Shown: piece by piece, positions 14,101 to 28,200 of the stretch
How the letters are laid out: every line of letters begins with the position of its first letter
Numbering within the stretch: the stretch's first letter is position 1
NCBI GenBank assembly: GCA_964036045.1
Contig: OZ038382.1
Coordinates: forward strand, 42,238,090-42,302,089
From: Eutreptiella sp. 'Long Island Sound 2002'
Taxonomy: Eukaryota; Euglenozoa; Euglenophyceae; Eutreptiales; Eutreptiaceae
Length of the DNA stretch: 64,000 nucleotides
Reading direction: 5' to 3'
Program-made: the position numbers and the translations under genes
The notes under the pieces: model-generated
What the model was told of the DNA's origin: nothing
The model's input: only the letters and a program-made list of their open reading frames with translations
Databases searched by the model: none

Positions 14101-17100
14101 TACCATGCCAAGCCAAGCCAGCCATGCCTTGGCTTGACGAGACGAGGCGAGCGAGCGCGCGCGTGCGGGGGTGGCGGGGGGTGCAATGGCAGTGTGGGTG
14201 TGTGGTGGCAGTGGACCAGAGCGAAAACTTCAACGGGTAGGGCGAAAGGTGCCACTTTACGAAAGCACGCGTACAGCCTAGCTAACCACCACGCAGCAAC
14301 CTGAAAATGCAATAAATGTGGCGTACCAAAATGAAACTTTTTTGCAAAAATATGGAACATGCCCCTTCTAAATTTTCTTCTAATGCCTTCCCGGAACGCT
14401 GAAGGGGGAGCTGCAATAACTTGACAGAAAGTCCCGAATTCAATTTTGAGATATTGTGTCGGCAAGTATCACCACACTCCATTATGAAAGCACCTGGCTC
14501 TCACACCAAGCCATACCATACCATGCCAAGCCAAGCCAGCCATGCCTTGGCTTGACGAGACGAGGCGAGCGAGCGCGCGCGCGCGCCGGGGTGGCGGGGG
14601 CTGCAATGGCAGCTTTAGTGTGTGGTGGCAGTGGACCAGAGCGTAAACTTCAACGGGTGGGGCGAAAGGTGCCACTTTACGAAAGCACGCGTACAGCCTA
14701 GCCAACCACCACGCAGCAACCTGAAAATCCAATAAATGTGGCGTACCAAAATGAAACTTTTTTGCAAAAATAGGGAACATGCCCCTTCTAAATTTTCTTC
14801 TAATGCCTTCCCGGAACGCTGAAGGGGGAGCTGCAATAACTTGACAGAAAGTCCCGAATTCAATTTTGAGATATTGTGTCGGCAAGTATCACCACACTTC
14901 ATTATGAAAGCACCTGGCTCTCACACCAAGCCATACCATACCATGCCAAGCCAAGCCAGCCATGCCTTGGCTTGACGAGACGAGGCGAGCGAGCGCGCGC
15001 GCGCGGGGGTGGCGGGGGGTGCAATGGCAGTGTGGGTGTGTGGTGGCAGTGGACCAGAGCGAAAACTTCAACGGGTAGGGCAAAAGGTGCCACTTTACGA
15101 AAGCACGCGTACAGCCTAGCCAACCACCACGCAGCAACCTGAAAATCCAATAAATGTGGCGTACCAAAATGAAACTTTTTTGCAAAAATATGGAACATGC
15201 GCCTTCTAAATTTTCTTCTAATGCCTTCCCGGAACGCTGAAGGGGGAGCTGCAATAACTTGACAGAAAGTCCCGAATTCAATTTTGAGATATTGTGTCGG
15301 CAAGTATCACCACACTTCATTATGAAAGCACCTGGCTCTCACACCAAGCCATACCATACCATGCCAAGCCAAGCCAGCCATGCCTTGGCTTGACGAGACG
15401 AGGCGAGCGAGCGCGCGCGCGCGGGGGTGGCGGGGGGTGCAATGGCAGTGTGGGTGTGTGGTGGCAGTGGACCAGAGCGAAAACTTCAACGGGCAGGGCG
15501 AAAGGTGCCACTTTACGAAAGCACGCGTACAGCCTAGCCAACCACCACGCAGCAACCTGAAAATCCAATAAATGTGGCGTACCAAAATGAAACTTTTTTG
15601 CAAAAATATGGAACATGCCCCTTCTAAATTTTCTTCCCGGAACGCTGAAGGGGGAGCTGCAATAACTTGACAGAAAGTCCCGAATTCAATTTTGAGATAT
15701 TGTGTCGGCAAGTATCACCACACTTCATTATGAAAGCACCTGGCTCTCACACCAAGCCATACCATACCATGCCAAGCCAAGCCAGCCATGCCTTGGCTTG
15801 ACGAGACGAGGCGAGCGAGCGCGCGCGCGCGGGGGTGGCGGTGGGTGCAATGGCAGTGTGGGTGTGTTGTGGCAGTGGACCAGAGCGAAAACTTCAACGG
15901 AGAGGGCGAAAGGTGCCACTTTACGAAAGCACGCGTACAGCCTAGCCAACCACCACGCAGCAACCTGAAAATCCAATAAATGTGGCGTACCAAAATGAAA
16001 CTTTTTTGCAAAAATATGGAACATGCCCCTTCTAAATTTTCTTCTGATGCCTTCCCGGAACGCTGAAGGGGGAGCTGCAATAACTTGACAGAAAGTCCCG
16101 AATTCAATTTTGAGATATTGTGTCGGCAAGTATCACCACACTTCATTATGAAAGCACCTGGCTCTCACACCAAGCCATACCATACCATGCCAAGCCAAGC
16201 CAGCCATGCCTTGGCTTGACGAGACGAGGCGAGCGAGCGCGCGCGCGCGGGGGTGGCGGGGGGTGCAATGGCAGTGTGGGTGTGTGGTGGCAGTGGACCA
16301 GAGCGAAAACTTCAACGGGTAGGGCGAAAGGTGCCACTTGACGAAAGCACGCGTACAGCCTAGCCAACCACCACGCAGCAACCTGAAAATCCAATAAATG
16401 TGGCGTACCAAAATGAAACTTTTTTGCAAAAATATGGAACATGCCCCTTCTAAATTTTCTTCTAATGCCTTCCCGGAACGCTGAAGGGGGAGCTGCAATA
16501 ACTTGACAGAAAGTCCCGAATTCAATTTTGAGATATTGTGTCGGCAAGTATCACCACACTTCATTATGAAAGCACCTGGCTCTCACACCAAGCCATACCA
16601 TACCATGGCAAGCCAAGCCAGCCATGCCTTGGCTTGACGAGACGAGGCGAGCGATCGCGCGCGCGCGGGGGTGGCGGGGGGTGAAATGGCAGTGTGGGTG
16701 TGTGTTGGCAGTGGACCAGAGCGAAAACTTCAACGGGTAGGGCGAAAGGTGCCACTTTACGAAAGCACGCGTACAGCCTAGCCAACCACCACGCAGCAAC
16801 CTGAAAATCCAATAAGTGTGGCGTACCAAAATGAAATTTTTTTGCAAAAATAGGGAACATGCCCCTTCTAAATTGTCGCCTAATACCTTCCCGGAACCCT
16901 GAAGGGGGAGCTGCAATAAGTTGACAGAAAGTCCCGAATTCAATTTTGAGATATTGTGTCGGCAAGTATCACCGCACTTCATTATGAAAGCACCTGGCTC
17001 TCACACCAAGCCATACCATACCATGCGAAGCCAAGCGAGCCATGCCTTGGCTTGACGAGACGAGGCGAGCGAGCGCGCGCGTGCGGGGGTGGAGGGGGGT

Positions 17101-20100
17101 GCAATGGCAGTGTGGGTGTGTGGTGGCAGTGGACCAGAGCGAAAACTTCAACGGGTAGGGCGAAAGGTGCCACTTTACGAAAGCACGCGTACAGCCTAGC
17201 CAACCACCACGCAGCAACCTGAAAATCCAATAAATGTGGCGTACCAAAATGAAACTTTTTTGCAAAAATATGGAACATGCCCCTTCTAAATTTTCTTCTA
17301 ATGCCTTCCCGGAACGCTGAAGGGGGAGCTGCAATAACTTGACAGAAAGTCCCGAATTCAATTCTGAGATATTGTGTCGGCAAGTATCACCACACTTCAT
17401 TATGAAAGCACCTGGCTCTCACACCAAGCCATACCATACCATGCCAAGCCAAGCCAGCCATGCCTTGGCTTGACGAGACGAGGCGAGCGAGCGCGCGCGC
17501 GCGGGGGTGGCGGGGGGTGCAATGGCAGTGTGGGTGTGTGGTGGCAGTGGACCAGAGCGAAAACTTCAACGGGTAGGGCGAAAGGTGCCACTTTACGAAA
17601 GCACGCGTACAGCCTAGCCAACCACCACGCAGCAACCTGAAAATCCAATTAATGTGGCGTACCAAAATGAAACTTTTTTGCAAAAATATGGAACATGCCC
17701 CTTCTAGATTTTCTTCTAATGCCTTCCCGGAACGCTGAAGGGGGAGCTGCAATAACTTGACAGAAAGTCCCGAATTCAATTTTGAGATATTGTGTCGGCA
17801 AGTATCACCACACTTCATTATGAAAGCACCTGGCTCTCACACCAAGCCATACCATACCATGCCAAGCCAAGCCAGCCATGCCTTGGCTTGACGAGACGAG
17901 GCGAGCGAGCGCGCGCGCGCGCGGGGGTGGCGGGGGGTGCAATGGCAGTGTGGGTGTGTGGTGGCAGTGGACCAGAGCGAAAACTTCAACGGGTAGGGCC
18001 AAAGGTGCCACTTTACGAAAGCACGCGTACAGCCTAGCCAACCACCACGCAGCAACCTGAAAATCCAATAAATGTGGCGTACCAAAATGAAACTTTTTTG
18101 CAAAAATATGGAACATGCCCCTTCTAAATTTTCTTCTAATGCATTCCCGGAACGCTGAAGGGGGAGCTGCAATAACTTGACAGAAAGTCCCCAATTCAAT
18201 TTTGAGATATTGTGTCGGCAAGTATCACCACACTTCATTATGAAAGCACCTGGCTCTCACACCAAGCCATACCATACCATGCCAAGCCAAGCCAGCCATG
18301 CCTTGGCTCGACGAGACGAGGCGAGCGAGCGCGCGCGCGCGGGGGTGGCGGGGGGTGCAATGGCAGTGTGGGTGTGTGGTGGCAGTGGACCAGAGCGAAA
18401 ACTTCAACGGGTAGGGCGAAAGGTGCCACTTTACGAAAACACGCGTACAGCCTAGCCAACCACCACGCAGCAACCTGAAAATCCAATAAATGTGGCGTAC
18501 CAAAATGAAACTTTTTTGCAAAAATATGGAACATGCCCCTTCTAAATTTTCTTCTAATGCCTTCCCGGAACGCTGAAGGGGGAGCTGCAATAACTTGACA
18601 GAAAGTCCCCAATTCAATTTTGAGATATTGTGTCGGCAAGTATCACCACACTTCATTATGAAAGCACCTGGCTCTCACACCAAGCCATACCATACCATGC
18701 CAAGCCAAGCCAGCCATGCCTTGGCTTGACGAGACGAGGCGAGCGAGCGCGCGCGCGCGGGGGTGGCGGGGGGTGCAATGGCAGTGTGGGTGTGTGGTGG
18801 CAGTGGACCAGAGCGAAAGCTTCAACGGGTAGGGCGAAAGGTGCCACTTTACGAAAGCACGCGTACAGCCTAGCCAACCACCACGCAGCAACCTGAAAAT
18901 CCAATAAATGTGGCGTACCAAAATGAAACTTTTTTGCAAAAATATGGAACATGCCCCTTCTAAATTTTCTTCCCGGAACGCTGAAGGGGGAGCTGCAATA
19001 ACTTGACAGAAAGTCCCGAATTCAATTTTGAGATATTGTGTCGGCAAGTATCACCACACTTCATTATGAAAGCACCTGGCTCTCACACCAAGCCATACCA
19101 TACCATGCCAAGCCAAGCCAGCCATGCCTTGGCTTGACGAGACGAGGCGAGCGAGCGCGCGCGCGCGGGGGTGGCGGGGGGTGCAATGGCAGTGTGGGTG
19201 TGTGGTGGCAGTGGACCAGAGCGAAAACTTCAACGGGTAGGGCGAAAGGTGCCACTTTACGAAAGCATGCGTACAGCCTAGCCAACCACCACGCAGCAAC
19301 CTGAAAATCCAATAAAAGTGGCGTACCAAAATGAAAATGTTTTGCAAAAATATGGAACATGCCCCTTCTAAATTTTCTTCTAATGCCTTCCCGGAACGCT
19401 GAAGGGAGAGCTGCAATAACTTGACAGAAAGTCCCGAATTCAATTTTGAGATATTGTGTCGGCAAGTATCACCACACTTCATGATGAAAGCACCTGGCTC
19501 TCACACCAAGCCATACCATACCATGCCAAGCCAGGCCAGCCATGCCTTGGCTTGACGAGACGAGGCGAGCGAGCGCGCGCGCGCGCGGGGGTGGCGGGGG
19601 GTGCAATGGCAGTGTGGGTGTGTGGTGGCAGTGGACCAGAGCAAAAACTTCAACGGGTAGGGCCAAAGGTGCCACTTTACGAAAGCACGCGTACAGCCTA
19701 GCCAACCACCACGCAGCAACCTGAAAATCCAATAAATGTGGCGTACCAAAATGAAACCTTTTTGCAAAAATATGGAACATGCCCCTTCTAAATTTTCTTC
19801 TAATGCCTTCCCGGAACGCTGAAGGGGGAGCTGCAATAACTTGACAGAAAGTCCCGAATTCAATTTTGAGATATTGTGTCGGCAAGTATCACTACACTTC
19901 ATTATGAAAGCACCTGGCTCTCACACCAAGCCATACCATACCATGCCAAGCCAAGCCAGCCATGCCTTGGCTTGACGAGACGAGGCGAGCGAGCGAGCGC
20001 GCGCGCGCGGGGGTTGCGGGGGGTGCAATGGCAGTGTGGGTGTGTGGTGGCAGTGGACCAGAGCGAAAACTTCAACGGGTAGGCCGAAAGGTGCCACTTT

Positions 20101-23100
20101 ACGAAAGCACGCGTACAGCCTAGCCAACCGCCACGCAGCAACCTGAAAATCAAATAAATGTGGCGTACCAAAATGAAACTTTTTTGCAAAAATATGGAAC
20201 ATGCCCCTTCTAAATTTTCTTCTAATGCCTTCCCGAAACGCTGAAGAGGGAGCTGCAATAACTTGACAGAAAGTCCCGAATTCAATTTTGAGATATTGTG
20301 TCGGCAAGTATCACCACACTTCATTATGAAAGCACCTGGCTCTCACACCAAGCCATACCATACCATGCCAAGCCAAGCCAGCCATGCCTTGGCTTGACGA
20401 GACGAGGCGAGCGAGCGCGCGCGCGCGGGGGAGTGGCGGGGGGTGCAATGGCAGTGTGGGTGTGTGGTGGCAGTGGACCAGAGCGAAAACTTCAACGGGT
20501 AGGGCCAAAGGTGCCACTTTACGAAAGCACGCGTACAGCCTAGCCAACCACCACGCAGCAACCTGAAAATCCAATAAATGTGGCGTACCAAAATGAAACT
20601 TTTTTGCAAAAATATGGAACATGCCCCTTCTAAATTTTCTTCTAATGCCTTCCCGGAACGCTGAAGGGGGAGCTGCAATAACTTGACAGAAAGTCCCTAA
20701 TTCAATTTTGAGATATTGTGCCGGCAAGTATCACCAGACTTCATTATGAAAGCACCTGGCTCTCACACCAAGCCATACCATACCATGCCAAGCCAAGCCA
20801 GCCATGCCTTGGCTTGACGAGACGAGGCGAGCGAGCGCGCGCGCGCGGGGGTGGCGGGGGGTGCAATGGCAGTGTGGGTGTGTGGTGGCAGTGGACCAGA
20901 GCGAAAACTTCAACGGGTAGGGCGAAAGGTGCCACCTTACGAAAGCACGCGTACAGCCTAGCCAACCACGCCGCAGCAACCTGAAAATCCAATAAATGTG
21001 GCGTACCAAAATGAAACTTTTTTGCAAAAATATGGAACATGCCCCTTCTAAATTTTCTTCTAATGCCTTCCCGGAACGCTGAAGGGGGAGCTGCAATAAC
21101 TTGACAGAAAGTCCCGAATTCAATTTTGAGATATTGTGTCGGCAAGTATCACCACACTTCATTATGAAAGCACCTGGCTCTCACACCAAGCCATACCATA
21201 CCATGCCAAGCCAAGCCAGCCATGCCTTGGCTTGACGAGACGAGGCGAGCGAGCGCGCGCGCGCGGGGGTGGCGGGGGGTGCAATGGCAGTGTGGGTGTG
21301 TGGTGGCAGTGGACCAGAGCGAAAACTTCAACGGGTAGGGCGAAAGGTGCCACTTTACGAAGGCACGCGTACAGCCTAGCCAACCACCACGCAGCAACCT
21401 GAAAATCCAATAAATGTGGCGTACCAAAATGAAACTTTTTTGCAAAAATATGGAACATGCCCCTTCTAAATTTTCTTCCCGGAACGCTGAAGGGGGAGCT
21501 GCAATAACTTGACAGAAAGTCCCGAATTCAATTTTGAGATATTGTGTCGGCAAGTATCACCACACTACATTATGAAAGCACCTGGCTCTCACACCAAGCC
21601 ATACCATACCATGCCAAGCCAAGCCAGCCATGCCTTGGCTTGACGAGACGAGGCGAGAGAGCGCGCGCGCGCGGGGGTGGCGGGGGGTGCAATGGCAGTG
21701 TGGGTGTGTGGTGGCAGTGGACCAGAGCGAAACCTTCAACGGGTAGGGCGAAAGGTGCCACTTTACGAAAGCACGCGTACAGCCTAGCCAACCACGCCGC
21801 AGCAACCTGAAAATCCAATAAATGTGGCGTACCAAAATGAAACTTTTTTGCAAAAATATGGAACATGCCCCTTCTAAATGTTCTTCTAATGCCTTCCCGG
21901 AACGCTGAAGGGGGAGCTGCAATAACTTGACAGAAAGTCCCGAATTCAATTTTGAGATATTGTGTCGGCAAGTATCACCACACTTCATTATGAAAGCACC
22001 TGGCTCTCACACCAAGCCATACCATACCATGCCAAGCCAAGCCAGCCATGCCTTGGCTTGACGAGACGAGGCGAGCGAGCGCGCGCGCGCGGGGGTGGCG
22101 GGGGGTGCAATGGCAGTGTGGGTGTGTGGTGGCAGTGGACCAGAGCGAAAACTTCAACGGGTAGGGCGAAAGGTGCCACTTTACTAAAGCACGCGTACAG
22201 CCTAGCCAACCACCACGCAGCAACCTGAAAATCCAATAAATGTGGCGTACCAAAATGAAACTTTTTTGCAAAAATATGGAACATGCCCCTTCTAAATTTT
22301 CTTCTAATGCCTTCCCGGAACGCTGAAGGGGGAGCTGCAATAACTTGACAGAAAGTCCCGAGTTCAATTTTGAGATATTGTGTCGGCAAGTATCACCACA
22401 CTTCATTATGAAAGCACCTGGCTCTCACACCAAGCCATACCATACCATGCCAAGCCAAGCCAGCCATGCCTTGGCTTGACGAGACGAGGCGAGCGAGCGC
22501 GCGCGCGCGGGGGTGGCGGGGGGTGCAATGGCAGTGTGGGTGTGTGGTGGCAGTGGACCAGAGCGAAAACTTCAACCGGTAGGGCGAAAGGTGCCACTTT
22601 ACGAAAGCACGCGTACAGCCTAGCCAACCACCACGCAGCAACCTGAAAATCCAATAAATGTGGCGTACCAAAATGAAACTTTTTTGCAAAAATATGGAAC
22701 ATGCCCCTTCTAAATTTTCTTCCCGGAACGCTGAAGGGGGAGCTGCAATAACTTGACAGAAAGTCCCGAATTCAATTTTGAGATATTGTGTCGGCAAGTA
22801 TCACCACACTTCATTATGAAAGCACCTTGCTCTCACACCAAGCCATACCATACAATGCCAAGCCAAGCCAGCCATGCCTTGGCTTGACGAGACGAGGCGA
22901 GCGAGCGCGCGCGCGCGGGGATGGCGGGGGGTGCAATGGCAGTGTGGGTGTGTGGTGGCAGTGGACCAGAGCGAAAACTTCAACGGGTAGGGCGAAAGGT
23001 GCCACTTTACGAAAGCACGCGTACAGCCTAGCCAACCACCACGCAGCAACCTGAAAATCCAATAAATGTGGCGTACCAAAATGAAACTTTTTTGCAAAAA

Positions 23101-25285
23101 TATGGAACATGCCCCTTCTAAATTTTCTTCTAATGCCTTCCCGCAACGCTGAAGGGGGAGCTGCAATAACTTGACAGAAAGTCCCGAATTCAATTTTGAG
23201 ATATTGTGTCGGCAAGTATCACCACACTTCATTATGAAAGCACCTGGCTCTCACACCAAGCCATACCATTCCATGCCAAGCCAAGCCAGCCATGCCTTGG
23301 CTTGACGGGAAGAGGCGAGCGAGCGCGCGCGCGCGGGGGTGGCGGGGGTTGCAATGGCAGTGTGGGTGTGTGGTGGCAGTGGACCAGAGCGAAAACTTCA
23401 ACGGGTAGGGCCAAAGGTGCCACTTTACGAAAGCACGCGTACAGCCTAGCCAACCACCACGCAGCAACCTGAAAATCCAATAAATGTGGCGTACCAAAAT
23501 GAAACTTTTTTGCAAAAATATGGAACATGCCCCTTCTAAATTTTCTTCTAATGCCTTCCCGGAACGCTGAAGGGGGAGCTGCAATAACTTGACAGAAAGT
23601 CCCGAATTCAATTTTGAGATATTGTGTCGGCAAGTATCACCACACTTCATTATGAAAGCACCTGGCTCTCACACCAAGCCATACCATACCATGCCAAGCC
23701 AAGCCAGCCATGCCTTGGCTTGACGAGACGAGGCGAGCGAGCGCGCGCGCGCGGGGGTGGCGGGGGGTGCAATGGCAGTGTGGGTGTGTGGTGGCAGTGG
23801 ACCAGAGCGAAAACTTCAACGGGTAGGGCGAAAGGTGCCACTTTACGAAAGCACGCGTACAGCCTAGCCAACCACCACGCAGCAACCTGAAAATCCAAAA
23901 AATGTGGCGTACCAAAATGAAACTTTTTTGCAAAAATATGGAACATGCCCCTTCTAAATTTTCTTCTAATGCCTTCCCGGAACGCTGAAGGGGGAGCTGC
24001 AATAACTTGACAGAAAGTCCCGAATTCAATTTTGAGATATTGTGTCGGCAAGTATCACCACACTTCATTATGAAAGCACCTGGCTCTCACACCAAGCCAT
24101 ACAATACCATGCCAAGCCAAGCCAGCCATGCCTTGGCTTGACAAGACGAGGCGAGCGAGCGCGCGCGCGGGGGGGTGGCGGGGGGTGCAATGGCAGTGTG
24201 GGTGTGTGGTGGCAGTGGACCAGAGCGAAAACTTCAACGGGTAGGGCGAAAGGTGCCACTTTACGAAAGCACGCGTACAGCCTAGCCAACCACCACGCAG
24301 CAACCTGAAAATCCAATAAATGTGGCGTACCAAAACGAAACTTTTTTGGAAAAATATGGAACATGCCCCTTCTAAATTTTCTTCCCGGAACGCTGAAGGG
24401 GGAGCTGCAATAACTTGACAGAAAGTCCCGAATTCAATTTTGAGATATTGTGTCGGCAAGTATCACCACACTTCATTATGAAAGCACCTGGCTCTCACAC
24501 CAAGCCATACCATACCATGCCAAGCCAAGCCAGCCATGCCTTGGCTTGACGAGACGAGGCGAGCGAGCGCGCGCGCGCGGGGCTGGCGGGGGGTGCAATG
24601 GCAGTGTGGGTGTGTGGTGGCAGTGGACCAGAGCGAAAACTTCAACGGGTAGGGCCAAAGGTGCCACTTGACGAAAGCACGCGTACAGCCTAGCCAACCA
24701 CCACGCAGCAACCTGAAAATCCAATAAATGTGGCGTACCAAAATGAATCTTTTTTGCAAAAATATGGAACATACCCCTTCTAAATTTTCTTCTAATGCCT
24801 TCCCGCAACGCTGAAGGGGGAGCTGCAATAACTTGACGGAAAGTCCCGAATTCAATTTTGAGATATTGTGTCGGCAAGTATCACCACACTTCATTATGAA
24901 AGCACCTGGCTCTCACACCAAGCCATACCATACCATGCCAAGCCAAGCCAGCCATGCCTTGGCTTGACAAGACGAGGCGAGCGAGCGCGCGCGCGCGGGG
25001 GTGGCGGGGGGTGCAATGGCAGTGTGGGTGTGTGGTGGCAGTGGACCAGAGCGAAAACTTCAACGGGTAGGGCGAAAGGTGCCACTTTACGAAAGCACGC
25101 GTACAGCCTAGCCAACCACCACGCAGCAACCTGAAAATCTAATAAATGTGGCGTACCAAAATGAAACTTTTTTGCAAAAATATGGAACACGCCCCTTCTA
25201 AATTTTCTTCTAATGCCTTCCCGCAACGCTGAAGGGGGAGCTGCAATAACTTGACAGAAAGTCCCGAATTCAATTTTGAGATATT

Positions 25286-28200
25286 GTGTCGGCAAGTATC
25301 ACCACACTTCATTATGAAAGCACCTGGCTCTCACACCAAGCCATACCATACCATGCCAAGCCAAGCCAGCCATGCCTTGGCTTGACGAGACGAGGCGAGC
25401 GAGCGCGCGCGCGCGGGGGTGGCGGGGGGTGCAATGGCAGTGTGGGTGTGTGGTGGCAGTGGACCAGAGCGATAACTTCAACGGGTAGGGCGAAAGGTGC
25501 CACTTTACGAAAGCACGCGTACAGCCTAGCCAACCACCACGCAGCAACCTGAAAATCCAATAAATGTGGCGTACCAAAATGAAACTTTTTTGCAAAAATA
25601 GGGAACATGCCCCTTCTAAATTGTCGCCTAATGCCTTCCCGGAACCCTGAAGGGGGAGCTGCAATAACTTGACAGAAAGTCCCGAAGTCAATTTTGAGAT
25701 ATTGTGTCGGCAAGTATCACCGCACTTCATTATGAAAGCACCTGGCTCTCACACCAAGCCATACCATACCATGCCAAGCCAAGCCAGCCATGCCTTGGCT
25801 TGACGAGACGAGGCGAGCGAGCGCGCGCGCGCGGGGGTGGCGGGGGGTGCAATGGAAGTGTGGGTGTGTGGTGGCAGTGGACCAGAGCGAAAACTTCAAC
25901 GGGTAGGGCGAAAGGTGCCACTTTACGAAAGCACGCGTACAGCCTAGCCAACCACCACGCAGCAACCTGAAAATCCAATAAATGTGGCGTACCAAAATGA
26001 AACTTTTTTGCAAAAATAGGGAACATGCCCCTTCTAAATTGTCGCCTAATGCCTTCCCGGAACCCTGAAGGGGGAGCTGCAATAACTTGACAGAAAGTCC
26101 CGAATTCAATTTTGAGATATTGTGTCGGCAAGCATCACCGCAATTCATTATGAAAGCACCTGGCTCTCACACCAAGCCATACCATACCATGCCAAGCCAA
26201 GCCAGCCATGCCTTGGCTTGACGAGACGAGGCGAGCGAGCGCGCGCGCGGGGGGGTGGCGGGGGGTGCAATGGCAGTGTGGGTGTGTGGTGGCAGTGGAC
26301 CAGAGCGAAAACTTCAACGGGTAGGGCGAAAGGTGCCACTTTACGAAAGCACGCGTACAGCCTAGCCAAACTCCACGCAGCAACCTGAAAATCCAATAAA
26401 TGTGGCGTACCAAAATGAAACTTTTTTGCAAAAATAGGGAACATGCCCCTTCTAAATTGTCGCCTAATGCCTTCCCGGAACCCTGAAGGGGGAGCTGCAA
26501 TAACTTGACAGAAAGTCCCGAATTCAATTTTGAGATATTGTGTCGGCAAGTATCACCGCACTTCATTATGAAAGCACCTGGCTCTCACACCAAGCCATAC
26601 CATACCATGCCAAGCCAAGCCAGCCATGCCTTGGCTTGACGAGACGAGGCGAGCGAGCGCGCGCGCGCGGGGGTGGCGGGGGGTGCAATGGCAGTGTGGG
26701 TGTGTGGTGGCAGTGGACCAGAGCGAAAACTTCAACGGGTAGGGCGAAAGGTGCCACTTTACGAAAGCACGCGTACAGCCTAGCCAACCACCACGCAGCA
26801 ACCTGAAAATCCAATAAATGTGGCGTACCAAAATGAAACTTTTTTGCAAAAATAGGGAACATGCCCCTTCTAAATTGTCGCCTAATGCCTTCCCGGAACC
26901 CTGAAGGGGGAGCTGCAATAACTTGACAGAAAGTCCCGAATTCAATTTTGAGATATTGTGTCGGCAAGTATCACCGCACTTCATTATGAAAGCACCTGGC
27001 TCTCACACCAAGCCATACCATACCATGCCAAGCCAAGCCAGCCATCCCTTGGCTTGACGAGACGAGGCGAGCGAGCGCGCGCGCGCGGGGGTGGCGGGGG
27101 GTGCAATGGCAGTGTGGGTGTGTGGTGGCAGTGGACCAGAGCGAAAACTTCAACGGGTAGGGCGAAAGGTGCCACTTTACGAAAGCACGCGTACAGCCTA
27201 GCCAACCACCACGCAGCAACCTGAAAATCCAATAAATGTGGCGTACCAAAATGAAACTTTTTTGCAAAAATAGGGAACATGCCCCTTCTAAATTGTCGCC
27301 TAATGCCTTCCCGAAACCCTGAAGGGGGAGCTGCAATAACTTGACAGAAAGTCCCGAATTCAATTTTGAGATATTGTGTCGGCAAGCATCACCGCACTTC
27401 ATTATGAAAGCACCTGGCTCTCACACCAAGCCATACCATACCATGCCAAGCCAAGCCAGCCATGCCTTGGCTTGACGAGACGAGGCGGGCGAGCGCGCGC
27501 GCGCGGGGGTGGCTGGGGGTGCAATGGCAGTGTGGGTGTGTGGTGGCAGTGGACCAGAGCGAAAACTTCAACGGGTAGGGCGAAAGGTGCCACTTTACGA
27601 AAGCACGCGTACAGCCTAGCCAACCACCACGCAGCAACCTGAAAATCCAATAAATGTGGCGTACCAAAATGAAACTTTTTTGCAAAAATATGGAACATGC
27701 CCCTTCTAAATTTTCTTCTAATGCCTTCCCGGAACGCTGAAGGGGGAGCTGCAATAACTTGACAGAAAGTCCTGAATTCAGTTTTGAGATATTGTGTCGG
27801 CAAGTATCACCACACTTCATTATGAAAGCACCTGGCTCTCACACCAAGCCATACCATACCATGCCAAGCCAAGCCAGCCATGCCTTGGCTTGACGAGACG
27901 AGGCGAGCGAGCGCGCGCGCGCGGGGGTGGCGGGGGGTGCAATGGCAGTGTGGGTGTGTGGTGGCAGTGGACCAGAGCGAAAACTTCAACGGGTAGGGCG
28001 AAAGGTGCCACTTTACGAAAGCACGCGTACAGCCTAGCCAACCACCACGCAGCAACCTGAAAATCCAATAAATGTGGCGTACCAAAATGAAACGTTTTTG
28101 CAAAAATAGGGAACATGCCCCTTCTAAATTTTCTTCTAATGCCTTCCCGGAACCCTGAAGGGGGAGCTGCAATAACTTGACAGAAAGTTCCGAATTCAAT